A DNA stretch of 64,000 bases. It comes from Syntrophomonas palmitatica JCM 14374 (GTDB lineage Bacteria > Bacillota > Syntrophomonadia > Syntrophomonadales > Syntrophomonadaceae). The DNA lies in the NCBI RefSeq assembly GCF_001311885.1, contig NZ_BBCE01000019.1, positions 1 to 64,000 on the forward strand, given 5' to 3'. The translations under genes were made by a program, and so were the position numbers. This document shows, in pieces, positions 54,557-63,711 of the stretch (positions are counted from its first letter, which is position 1; every line of letters begins with the position of its first letter). A model generated the notes under the pieces. The model was not told where the DNA came from and did not search any database. It saw nothing but the letters and a program-made list of their open reading frames with translations.

Positions 54557-55803
54557 TTGAAATATCTGTTAATCCTAGCTGATGGCATGGCAGACTACCC
54601 TTTAAGTGAATTTGGCCATAAGACTCCCCTGCAGGCAGCAAAAACTCCTAACATGGACCTTTTATCTAAAACCTCCTTAATAGGAATGGTCAAAACTGTT
54701 CCTGCTGATTTTCCTCCCGGAAGTGATGTGGCCAATCTCTCGGTTATGGGTTATGATCCCCGTCAATACTATACGGGACGTTCCCCGCTGGAGGCCGTTA
54801 GTATGGGGGTGGAAATGGGGGAAAACGACCTGGCCCTGCGCTGCAACCTGGTAAGTCTGTCAGAAGAAACAGAATATGAAAATAAGACTATGCTTGACTA
54901 CAGTGCAGGAGAAATTCCTTCCGAACAATCGGCTATCCTTATGGCAGCAGTTCAAAAGGAACTGGGTAATGATAATTTTTATTTTTATGCCGGTATCAGC
55001 TACCGCCATTTAATGATATGGACCAATGGCGGTGAAAAAGAACTTGTTTTAACACCTCCCCATGATATTTCTGACCGCTGCATTTCCGCTTATCTTCCTC
55101 AAGGACAAGACGGCGCCGTGCTTCTCGAGATAATGAAAGCCAGTGAAAAGGTTTTAGAAAATCATCCCCTTAATAACTCCCGCCGTAAACAGGGTTTAAA
55201 ACCTGCCAATTCCTTATGGTTCTGGGGCGAAGGCAAAAAGCCGGTACTGCCCAGTTTTTTTGATCGTTACGGTCTGAAAGGTTCAGTTGTTGCTGCGGTT
55301 GACCTGGTAAAAGGGCTGGGTATATCTGCAGGCATGGCCTCGGTTGCAGTACCGGGGGCTACTGGAGGCATTCATACCAATTTGCCGGCAAAGCCAGGGC
55401 GGCCCTGGATGAATTAAAGCGGGGACAGGATTTTGTTTATATGCATATAGAATCACCAGATGAAGCCGGTCATCAGGGCAGCCTGGAAAGCAAAATCTGG
55501 AGTATTGAACAGATAGACCGTGAGGTTTTGGGAATGATATTGCAGGAACTAGACAATTTTAACGAAATTAAAATTATGCTGTTGCCAGATCATCCCACCC
55601 CGCTGTCCACTCGAACACACAGTTCCGAGCCGGTCCCTTTTTTGATATTTGACAAAAGTCACCCCCGAAAAAATCATCTGACTTATGATGAATCATCTGC
55701 CGCCAGAGGAATTGTCATTGACGAAGGCTATCGCTTAATGGACCTGTTCATAAAAGGCGATATTTTTGAAACCAAGAACTTAACCACGGATTCACACAGA
55801 TAG
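54557..55803 (+). CDS. apgM: ApgM-type alkaline-phosphatase-fold phosphotransferase (phosphoglycerate mutase or homoserine kinase; frame broken near 55384)
   Basis: Cofactor-independent phosphoglycerate mutase of the archaeal type. Metal and phosphoserine motifs LILADGMADYP and PGSDVANLSVMGYDP are at the N-terminus; HIESPDEAGHQG and LLPDHPTPLSTRTHSSEPVPF are at the C-terminus. The frame breaks in AATTTGCC; one more T gives HTNFAGKARAALDELKRG and a 415-residue protein, the family length. TTG 54557 after ATGGAG gives the usual start KYLLILADGMADYP. Convergence with thrC fits the proposal that some ApgM relatives are homoserine kinases; I cannot tell which activity holds. The last codons and stop lie in a dispersed repeat. 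Confidence 0.88.
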
Positions 55804-55856
55804 TGTATTAGTTAGACCTAATTGTCAAGAATAATCATCTGTGTTCATCTGTGGTT
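55782..55856. repeat. dispersed repeat, copy 5: inverted pair between apgM and thrC
   Basis: AACCACGGATTCACACAGAT (55782-55801) and ATCTGTGTTCATCTGTGGTT (55837-55856) are inverted repeats matching at 17 of 20 positions. The transcript could fold into a long stem that serves as a bidirectional terminator for the convergent genes. The left arm encodes the end of ApgM (TTDSHR). Confidence 0.7.
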
Positions 55857-55872
55857 GAATGTTCCTTGCCGT

Positions 55873-57371
55873 CTAATTATCAAGCAATAATCTTACGGTA
55901 TTTTCCATCTCCTCTGGAGCTGTCACCGCACTATGCCGGATTTTCTTATCCTCCAGGTTTCTTATCCCTTCGGGGATCTGGAGTTCAGCAGCATCGGCTA
56001 AAATACGCAGGGTCTCAAATTCACTTTTACCTTTAATTATCTCCGGGGCGAGGATTGCCTCGGCCACACTCTTGCCAAATTTGAACGGGCTGGCAGTGGA
56101 AGCGATAATGGCTGCCCTGTCATCACCGGTGGCCATCTGGTATTTCCTGTATACATCCATAGCGACAGCAGTATGGGTATCCAACAGATAATGCTCTTCA
56201 TTCCAGGTTTTATTAATGGATAGTTTTGTTTCAGCATCAGAACTATAATCTGCCCAGAATAATTCCTGCACCTGGTTCAGGGTTTGTTTATCCACCTCAT
56301 AATAACCATTTTGCTGCAATTCCCGCATCCACTGCGATATCCTAACATCATCATGTCCGGTCAGTTCAAACAGCAAACGTTCCAGATTCGACGATATTAA
56401 TATATCCATGGAGGGAGAAATGGTTTTTTCAAACTTGCGCTGGCGGTCATATACCCGGTGTTAATAAATTCAGTTAAGACATTATTGGCATTGGAAGCAC
56501 AGACCAGCTTGTTAATGGGAACACCCATCCTCCCGGCATAGTAAGCTGCCAAGATGTTGCCGAAGTTTCCGGTGGGAACCACGAAATTGATGGATTCACC
56601 CTCGGGTACTTTCCCATTGCGCCTGAGTTCAACATAAGCAGAGATATAATACACTATCTGCGGCAAAAGCCTTCCCCAGTTAATAGAATTCGCCGAAGAC
56701 ATTTTACGGTTTTGCTCAGCCAGCAGGTTAATCATATCGCTACTGGCAAATATCCTTTTTACTCCGGTCTGAGCATCATCGAAATTGCCGTTGACAGCAA
56801 CGACATTGACATTCTTCCCTTCCTGGGTGACCATCTGCCGTTCCTGCACCTGGCTGACCCCTTCGCGGGGATAAAACACGATAATACGTGTTCCCTCAAC
56901 ATCTTTAAAACCTTCCAGAGCTGCTTTGCCAGTATCGCCGGACGTAGCCACCAGAACAACAAATTCGCTCATATCCCCTTGTTTACGTGCGCTGGTGGTC
57001 AACAGCCGCGGCAAAACCTGCAGAGCCATATCTTTAAAAGCAGAGGTAGGCCCATGCCAGAGTTCCAGAACATAAAGGCTATCATTGAGTTTAATAAGGG
57101 GCGCTATAGAATCATTATCAAAATTGTTCGGGTTGTAGGCGCCATATACGCAGTAATCTATTTCTTCATCACTGAATTCTGCAAGATATTGTTTTAGAAT
57201 GTATACAGCCTTTTGCTGGTAATTCCATTCCCCCATGGCCGCAAATATATTTTTATCAAGCACCGGAATTATTTCAGGCACAAAAAGCCCCCCATCAGGA
57301 GCTATACCATTTAGAATAGCCTCTGCTCCCTCAACAGGCTGGCTTCGTCCCCTGCTGCTTAAATAACGCAA
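55873..57371 (-). CDS. thrC: threonine synthase (frame broken near 56454)
   Basis: PLP enzyme converting O-phosphohomoserine to threonine. The N-terminal part has RYLSSRG, the PLP lysine in GPTSAFKDMALQ (near residue 110) and VATSGDTGKAALEG. The first frame ends in TGYMTASASLKKPF. One more G (GGG to GGGG) restores TGVYDRQRKFEKTISPSMDILISSNLER and the rest, 499 residues in all, normal for this class. The start is TTG 57371 with GAGGAGG six bases upstream. It is probably paired functionally with the convergent apgM-like gene. Confidence 0.93.
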
Positions 57372-57510
57372 AGTAATCCTCCTCAGACTTTATTTAATTG
57401 TTATACATTTTATACTGAAAAAGCTTCGGGCAAAAGGTTATGATTTAATATTCCACTTATAAGACTGCTTTCTATATCTATTATCCCTAAAAGCATATGC
57501 AGACAATCGG

Positions 57511-59046
57511 CTATTTCTGGCGCCCTTTGAAAAAGGATGCCAGAATTAAGGCTATAATGGTCAATCCGGCAGCTATAATAAAACAATCTCCCATTGCCTT
57601 GACCATGGATTCTTTTACTGCCTGCTGCATTATCATACTGCCGGTCATAGCAAACACCGAATCCCCTCTGATACCCAAACCGGATGCCATCGACATAATC
57701 TCTGTTTGAATATGCAGATATTCATTGCTGTTTACGTTTATGGCCGGTATCAGGTCAGCTAAATATATGGTCTGACGGTTGGCCAGAATACTGGTGAACA
57801 TAGCAATTCCAAATGCAGAAGCAATCTGGCGGATTACATTATTTAGAGCCGAAGCCCTCCCTACCAGATGCGGCGGCACGGTATTCATACCCGCTGTTGT
57901 AGAAGGCATGAAGCAAAAACCCATTCCGAAGCCCCGCATCACCAGCCAGAAAATCATTACCCAAACGGGTGTCATATCATTAAAACCATGCAGCATGTAG
58001 GTGGTAATCACCAGACATAACAATCCCCCCATCACTAAAGCCCGCGCCCCATAATTATCGAATATTCTTCCAGCGAGCGGCATGACTATACCAGAAGCCA
58101 GGGCAGCAGGCAGAAGAATCAGACCGGTTAAAACGGCTGATTTTCCCAGGATACTCTGCAATAGCAAGGGCATAAGGAACACCACCGCAAACATACCTAT
58201 AGAGATTATCGAGCTTACCACAATGGAAATGGAAAATACATAATTTTTAAATAATCGAAGATCCATCACCGGTTCACTGTGATGCAGCTCGTTGTAAATA
58301 AAAATAGTCAGAAAAAATACAGATACAAAAAACAAAAATACGATATAGGGTGAAGTCCAACCGTGGCGGTTGCCTTGACTGAAAGCCAATAACAGACTGA
58401 AAAAACCGATGGCGGAAGTTGCGATACCGACAAAATCGAAACTATGGCCTTTTATTAAGGGTGTCTCTTTTAACCGGGATTTAGCCATAAAGAGATTTAA
58501 TATGCCCACCGGTACATTTACATAAAATATAAAACGCCAGGATAGGTAATCAACCAGATATCCTCCCAGAGTTGGCCCGATAGCCGGGGCTAACATCATT
58601 GAGATTCCCCATAGCCCCAGCACCATACCCATTCTCTCCCGCGGATAATTCTGATAGAGTATAGCCATGCCCAAAGGCTGCATGATTCCTCCGCCCATCG
58701 CTTGCAAGACCCGGAAAGCGATAATACTGTTGATGCTCCAGGCCGCTCCGCATAGGAACGAACCGATGACAAAAACCAGCAGGGCAGCAGAATAGACCCG
58801 CTTGTAGCCAAAACGGTCCCCTAAATATCCTGAAATAGGCATAACGATACCCAGGGTAAGCATGTAGGCAGTTACTATCCACTGAGCATCAGTTGTTGAG
58901 GAGTTAAAGACACTGATCATTTTGGGCAGGCTAACATTAACTATAGTCCCGTCCATTACGGACATAAAAGTACCTATAATAATTACGGGAAGTATAGCAA
59001 AATTGAGCTTTTCCCCGGCCTTTGCCGCGTCGGTTGTGTTATACAT
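57511..59046 (-). CDS. MFS drug efflux permease, DHA2/EmrB type
   Basis: 511 residues with 14 predicted helices. Motif A GYLGDRFGYKR follows helix 2, and the motif C-type GxxxGPxLGG segment is in helix 5 (APAIGPTLGGYLVD). Exports lipophilic compounds by proton antiport, working with the membrane-fusion protein encoded 14 bases upstream. It is the third gene of the TetR-HlyD-MFS unit. Confidence 0.94.
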   Translation of the reverse strand: MYNTTDAAKAGEKLNFAILPVIIIGTFMSVMDGTIVNVSLPKMISVFNSSTTDAQWIVTAYMLTLGIVMPISGYLGDRFGYKRVYSAALLVFVIGSFLCGAAWSINSIIAFRVLQAMGGGIMQPLGMAILYQNYPRERMGMVLGLWGISMMLAPAIGPTLGGYLVDYLSWRFIFYVNVPVGILNLFMAKSRLKETPLIKGHSFDFVGIATSAIGFFSLLLAFSQGNRHGWTSPYIVFLFFVSVFFLTIFIYNELHHSEPVMDLRLFKNYVFSISIVVSSIISIGMFAVVFLMPLLLQSILGKSAVLTGLILLPAALASGIVMPLAGRIFDNYGARALVMGGLLCLVITTYMLHGFNDMTPVWVMIFWLVMRGFGMGFCFMPSTTAGMNTVPPHLVGRASALNNVIRQIASAFGIAMFTSILANRQTIYLADLIPAINVNSNEYLHIQTEIMSMASGLGIRGDSVFAMTGSMIMQQAVKESMVKAMGDCFIIAAGLTIIALILASFFKGRQK

Positions 59047-59060
59047 AGGGGTATGCTCCT

Positions 59061-60185
59061 CTACTTGCCTGTGTAAATCTTAACCCGGGCAGAAGTTCCA
59101 GCTTTCAATACCTGTCCCTGTTTGTCAACGCTAATTTTAACCGGTACCCTCTGACTGACCTTGGTAAAGCTGCCAGCAGTGCTTTCACTGGAAAAGAGCG
59201 CGAATGTACTCTGGCTGACATCCCCGACAGCCGCAACCGATCCGGTAAAGACCTTGCCTGGATAACTGTCAATGCGGATTTGAACTTTTTGTCCTTGCTG
59301 AACACGGTTTATTTTCTTTTCTTCAATGTTAGCCACGATCCAGGTATTGTCAGGGCGAGCTATTGAAAGAACCGTCTGGCCTGCGTTAATTGTTTCGCCA
59401 GGCTGGACAGCGGTTCTTACTACCGTACCTCCCAAAGGAGCTTTTAAAACAGAGTTGTTATAGTTATAGACTGCGGCATCATAAACCGCCTGAGCCTGTT
59501 TTATTCCAGCCAGCAAAGCTGGCTGGGAAGTTTTGAGGGCGGCGGCCTCTTGCTGCTGGGTGTCCAGCAAAGCGGTTTCAGCAGTTTGCAGGCTTAGGCG
59601 TGCGCTTTCCAGGGCTGCAGATGCCTTCTCGTAATTTAAGCGGGAAGCGTTGAGACTTTCCTCCGATATGGCTCCGCTGGCATACAATTTCTCGTTTTTA
59701 GTCAGCACTCGATTTAAATCTGCTGCAGCAAGTTCGGCCGTGCTCACAGCGGCGGCGGCAATGCCCACCTGGTCGCGGGCTTTATCCACCGCCAAACCTT
59801 TAGTCTGTAAATCATAGGGCAGACGTTCATAATTAGCATGGGCCAGATCCAAGGCTGCCTTCGCCTGTTCCATGGCAATACGGTATGGTTCTCGGTCCAA
59901 TACAGCTAGTTCCTGACCTTTGACAACCTGGTCTCCATCGGCAACCATTATCTGTTCCAGTCTTCCCCCCACCCTGAAGCTGATATCGCTGATATCAGTG
60001 GTGACTTTGGCGTTTTCTGTACTTAGAGTAGTCTGCAGCAGATACCACCAATAAATCCCCGCTCCGGCTGCAGCCAGTAATACTATAATCATAATGACCA
60101 TAAATTTGCGGTTTTTATGTTTATCTGATTTTGTTTCTGTACCTGTTTGCATCGCCTCGTCCAACATTTCCATTTCATTCTCCAC
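59061..60185 (-). CDS. HlyD/EmrA-type membrane fusion protein
   Basis: 374 residues: cytoplasmic N-terminus, one membrane helix (about 30-50), a biotinyl-lipoyl-like half (GDQVVKGQELAVLDREP), a long alpha-hairpin (about 100-210), the second lipoyl half (SVLKAPLGGTVVRTAVQPGE) and beta-barrel domains. In a Gram-positive cell it probably forms a wall-spanning adaptor for the EmrB-type pump. Same unit as the TetR gene. Confidence 0.93.
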   Translation of the reverse strand: MENEMEMLDEAMQTGTETKSDKHKNRKFMVIMIIVLLAAAGAGIYWWYLLQTTLSTENAKVTTDISDISFRVGGRLEQIMVADGDQVVKGQELAVLDREPYRIAMEQAKAALDLAHANYERLPYDLQTKGLAVDKARDQVGIAAAAVSTAELAAADLNRVLTKNEKLYASGAISEESLNASRLNYEKASAALESARLSLQTAETALLDTQQQEAAALKTSQPALLAGIKQAQAVYDAAVYNYNNSVLKAPLGGTVVRTAVQPGETINAGQTVLSIARPDNTWIVANIEEKKINRVQQGQKVQIRIDSYPGKVFTGSVAAVGDVSQSTFALFSSESTAGSFTKVSQRVPVKISVDKQGQVLKAGTSARVKIYTGK

Positions 60186-60228
60186 CTTAAACCCTCCCTA
60201 AATGTTTAATTTTTCCGCCAGCTGCGAT

Positions 60229-60830
60229 TTAAACAAGCAGACCTGTACATAACATGGCTTCTATTAATTGCAGATCCTTCTCCCGGCTTTTCTCCGAGAA
60301 CGGTTTTTCGATATGATGTATCATCAGCCTTTCATGGCTGCTTCCAGTGCTCGAATCAACTCCTGATTATCCATCCTGAAACACATACCTGCAGTTCGGG
60401 CACGTTCAAATATCTGTTCCAGCAGGTCACTTAGCTGCTGGTGTTCCGCCCTTACCCGATCCATAATGGCAAAGGCAAAATTATCGTTTTGGCGAAAAAC
60501 CAGGGTTAAAACCAGATTGCTGTATTCAGTATAGAAGTCATACTCCAATTCCAGCAGCGCTTTCATAGCCTGTCGGGGGTCGCTGCTGCCCATGCATTGT
60601 TCTTGAAGATCGCAGCGTAATTTTTCAATGCCCCGGCATATAACATGGACCATAATGTCTTCTTTGCCGCTGAATAATTTGTATAGTGTGCCCTTGCCAA
60701 ATTCTGCTTTACGGGCGATCTCATCCATACTCACCCGTTCATAGGGTTTATGGCGGAATAGCTCTAAAGCTATTTCCCCGACAAAATCTTTTTTAAAGCT
60801 TCTTTCTACTTCTTTGCGGGAGGTTCTCAT
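60229..60830 (-). CDS. TetR-family regulator of the efflux operon (frame broken near 60325)
   Basis: The N-terminal helix-turn-helix (about residues 12-58; MDEIARKAEFGKGTLYKLFSGKEDI) is clear. The frame stops after EAAMKG at 168 residues. Adding one A to ATGAAAGG gives AAMKRLMIHHIEKPFSEK and continues to TAA 60229, for 200 residues, the usual TetR length, ending in a hydrophobic helix. It likely represses its own operon (HlyD, MFS). GGAG precedes ATG 60830. Confidence 0.88.
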
Positions 60831-60871
60831 TTGTAATACTCCTTAGTTTTATTTTGATACTTATGAGTTTT

Positions 60872-60901
60872 ATTATAGTACCTAATAGTATTAATATTCA
60901 A
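60872..60901 (-). promoter_or_regulatory. promoter of the TetR-HlyD-MFS operon
   Basis: On the minus strand TTGAAT, an 18-base spacer and TATAAT precede the tetR start by about 40 bases. The spacer holds overlapping TACTATTAGGTACTAT repeats that could be the TetR operator. Confidence 0.6.
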
Positions 60902-60990
60902 GTCTGTTGGATGTCTGCAAAACCGCGTACATATTTTCACCAAAAGCCGATACCAAATGGTATCGAAAGCAAGGCCACAAAATCCCAGAA

Positions 60991-61027
60991 ACAACAAAAA
61001 GCTCTGTATTACAGAGCTTTTTGTTGT
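60991..61027 (-). terminator. bidirectional intrinsic terminator
   Basis: ACAACAAAAAGCTCTGT pairs perfectly with ACAGAGCTTTTTGTTGT (17 bp, three-base loop). It ends the ArsR/thioredoxin transcript about 50 bases past its stop codon. Confidence 0.92.
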
Positions 61028-61075
61028 AAGCCAAAATATTTCTCAGGTTAGTGGCGCTAAAATTCCGCGGCAGGT

Positions 61076-61318
61076 CTATCTAGGCGTATCTTTTAACAGC
61101 TTGTGCAATTCGTCTTTGCGCGGCAGCCTGCCCGCAATTTTAACCTGCCCGTCGATAACCAACGCCGGAGTAGACATGACTTTATAACTCATAATCTTCT
61201 TAAGATCCTGGACCTTGGATACATCGGCCGTAATATTAAGCTCCGCCAGCGCATTAACCACATCCTTTTCCAGCTGTTTGCATCTCTCACATCCTGATCC
61301 CAATACTTCGATTTTCAT
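61076..61318 (-). CDS. small thioredoxin-fold redox protein (MTH895/TM0996 type)
   Basis: 80 residues with the active-site motif GSGCERCKQ at the N-terminus and the cis-Pro motif MSTPALVIDGQV, characteristic of the 'redox-active disulfide protein 2' group. Members are often encoded with ArsP/DUF318 permeases and ArsR regulators. ATG 61318 is seven bases after GGGAGG. It lies 35 bases after arsR in the same transcript. Confidence 0.9.
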   Translation of the reverse strand: MKIEVLGSGCERCKQLEKDVVNALAELNITADVSKVQDLKKIMSYKVMSTPALVIDGQVKIAGRLPRKDELHKLLKDTPR

Positions 61319-61352
61319 ATTCCAACCTCCCATCGTAAATATGCTTGACTGT

Positions 61353-61721
61353 TTATTTTGAACCTACAAGCGTTGTTGAACAAGACTTCTTAATACAAGC
61401 CTCACCATCTATAACCGGCATACGCGACAACTCACCGGCCAATTCGGGTATCAACTCCAGGGGTTTGCTTATATATTCTTGGAACTGGCTTATGGTTTGA
61501 TTCAACAGGTCCCGGTTCAGACTGCAGATGGTGCGCTGCCCTTCCTTGCGTTCATTGACCAGTCCGGCATGTTTTAAAACCTTAAGGTGCTGGGATACCC
61601 GGGGCTGGCTGATTTGCATGACTTCCTCCAGATCGCATACGCACAATTCCCGCTCTGCCAACAATTTAATAATCTTTAGACGGGTAGGCTCCCCCAGAGC
61701 CTTAAATACGGTTTCAAACAT
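61353..61721 (-). CDS. ArsR/SmtB-family metal(loid)-responsive repressor
   Basis: 122 residues. The winged helix has the alpha-3 metal motif ELCVCDL as in ArsR (Cys-Val-Cys), then ISQPRVSQHLKVLKHAGLV as recognition helix, and a C-terminal tail with GEACIKKSCS giving further thiols. It would derepress on binding arsenite, antimonite or organoarsenicals. A perfect 16-bp palindrome lies over its own -10 region. Confidence 0.92.
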   Translation of the reverse strand: MFETVFKALGEPTRLKIIKLLAERELCVCDLEEVMQISQPRVSQHLKVLKHAGLVNERKEGQRTICSLNRDLLNQTISQFQEYISKPLELIPELAGELSRMPVIDGEACIKKSCSTTLVGSK

Positions 61722-61751
61722 GTCTTTCAGCTCCCATTATCAAAAACTCAG

Positions 61752-61767
61752 TTATATTATAATATAA
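61752..61767 (-). promoter_or_regulatory. palindromic operator candidate at the arsR promoter
   Basis: TTATATTATAATATAA is a perfect 16-bp palindrome that includes a TATAAT -10 for arsR, 31 bases upstream of its start. AT-rich palindromes arise easily, so this is tentative. Confidence 0.4.
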
Positions 61768-61801
61768 TTATCATCTTTCTTGTGCCTATATAATCACCCG
61801 C

Positions 61802-62767
61802 CTACACCGTTAACAAGGCATTAAAGAGATAACCAACGATAATGATCGAGGCAGCCACGATACCGATAAATACACCGATTAATTGAGGCTTGAGTACATT
61901 GCGCAGAATGATCATCTCCGGCAGCGATAAAGCGGTGACCGACATCATGAAGGCCAGCACCGTTCCCATAGCCATGCCTTTTTCCTGCAAGGCCGCCACC
62001 AGCGGAATAACCCCGGCGGCGTTGGAATATAGCGGTACGCCCATCAGTACCGCAACCGGCACCGCAAAGATATTATCTTTTCCCGCATAGGCTGCCAGAA
62101 AATCGGTTGGTACATATCCGTGAATAGCAGCTCCCAGTCCAATACCAATTAAAACGTAGGGCCAAACCCGCTTCAGAATATCCCGTACATATTCCCTGGC
62201 ATATAACAGGCGGTCTTCCCAAGTTTGTTCGGCAATTACCATTTCCATCCCCTCGATGCCCTGGGCAATTTCATAAACATATCCTTCAACGTATCTCTCC
62301 AACCCAATTTTCCCGATTACCAGTCCCGAGACGACGGCAACTACCAAACCAGTAGCGATATATATTAACGCAATCTTGGTTCCGAACATTCCCCAAAGCA
62401 GTATTAGGGCGACTTCATTCACCATGGGAGAAGATATTAGAAAAGAAAAGGTTACCCCCAGCGGGATGCCGGCTTCCACAAAGCCAATGAAAACCGGTAC
62501 TGCCGAGCAGGAACAAAAGGGCGTTACGATCCCCAGCAGAGCCGCCACGATATTGCCCGCGTACTGGCGCTTATAACTAAGTATTTTTCGGGTCTTTTCC
62601 GGCGGAAAGAAACTCCTGATAATCGCCACCACAAAAATGATTACCGAAAGCATTATGAAAATCTTCAAGGTGTCATAAATAAAGAAGTTCGCCGCATCAG
62701 CCAGACGAGTCCCCTTGACCAGCGATAACCATTGATAAGTAACCAAATCAGCAAACCATTTCAGCAT
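61802..62767 (-). CDS. ArsP/DUF318-family permease
   Basis: 321 residues, about eight to ten helices, with the family motif TPFCSCSAVPVFIGF and the second repeat GVPLYSNAAGVIPL. The ArsP group exports trivalent organoarsenicals; other members have unknown ligands. ATG 62767 is favoured, with GGGAGGT upstream; an in-frame ATG 62791 overlaps that site. It is encoded with ArsR, a CxxC redox protein, and divergently with thioredoxin and CcdA. Confidence 0.88.
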   Translation of the reverse strand: MLKWFADLVTYQWLSLVKGTRLADAANFFIYDTLKIFIMLSVIIFVVAIIRSFFPPEKTRKILSYKRQYAGNIVAALLGIVTPFCSCSAVPVFIGFVEAGIPLGVTFSFLISSPMVNEVALILLWGMFGTKIALIYIATGLVVAVVSGLVIGKIGLERYVEGYVYEIAQGIEGMEMVIAEQTWEDRLLYAREYVRDILKRVWPYVLIGIGLGAAIHGYVPTDFLAAYAGKDNIFAVPVAVLMGVPLYSNAAGVIPLVAALQEKGMAMGTVLAFMMSVTALSLPEMIILRNVLKPQLIGVFIGIVAASIIIVGYLFNALLTV

Positions 62768-63109
62768 AGTTGTTCTTACCTCCCAAGACATCTTTAGCTA
62801 TTGTTATAAATAGTACACTCGACCAGCAATCCGTTAAAATTCAATCCATAGCCGCGTATCAAATAAACTTAGATTTATTGCAGCTGTTTATAATTTAATA
62901 AGTATATGCTTATATTATTATTATATTGCTTACATGTCAAATATTTTTTAATCCATCTAAAAATAAAATTCTTTAAATATATCATCTACATCCGCAGGCA
63001 TGTTATTGTATCATATTTGTTATTATTATATAATTATATTATTATTTTGTATAAATTTTTCTTCTGCTGTTCTCAGCGGCATGATTCAAATCAGAGAAAG
63101 GGGTATCAA
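62768..63109. promoter_or_regulatory. divergent regulatory region between permease and thioredoxin genes
   Basis: 342 bases, very AT-rich, no gene. It contains an inverted repeat ATAAG-TATATG-CTTAT (62898-62913), of the size bound by ArsR/SmtB repressors, midway between the divergent genes. Confidence 0.45.
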
Positions 63110-63710
63110 ATGAAAAAGGGCTATATATTAGCGGCGGTTGTTTTTTTTGATTGTTGCGGGTTTTTTTGCATATTCTTATTATGCGGACAAAAAACCAGCC
63201 CCGGTCATAACCGGCCATAACAAAGCAGTAGCCTCCAACAGTATTAAGGAAACTAATACAGCAACGCCTGCTGACCCCGCAACCAACCAGAAGCAGACAA
63301 AAGGCGCAGGTGTCTCGGCCACTAGCAATACCCCCTCCAAAGAAGAACCGGCAAAGGCTGATCCGGAAATTCCCGCTGATAAAAAGGAACCGTTGACCAT
63401 AGCGAAACAGATAGAGAGCGCCATCAAGAATAGGGAGAGCTGCTGGCTGCTTTTCCGCTCCACTACTTGTAGCCCTTGCGCGGAGATGCAAAAGGTATTT
63501 GATAAACTGGAACCGGACTATAAGGATAAGGTCCGATTTATCGCCATTGATGTAAATGACAAGGATAATACAGATGTTGTTAATTCCTGGCAAATTCGCT
63601 ATATCCCTGCTACATTTATATTGGACAGCAGCGGTAAGGTCTCTTATCAAAATGTAGGCGTCATCCCGGTTGAGGATCTTAAGGCGGAACTCAACAAGGT
63701 GGTGAAATAG
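63110..63710 (+). CDS. membrane-anchored thioredoxin-like protein (frame broken near 63148)
   Basis: N-terminal signal anchor followed by a Pro/Thr/Lys-rich linker (about residues 30-95) and a thioredoxin domain with STTCSPCAEM (CxxC) and the cis-Pro motif IRYIPATFIL. The ATG 63110 has AGAAAGGGG upstream, but its frame fails in a T8 run. With T7 it reads AAVVFLIVAGFFAYSYYADKK and continues to 63710, about 199 residues. Acts outside the membrane, presumably reduced by the CcdA-like protein encoded next. Confidence 0.88.
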
Positions 63711-63711
63711 C

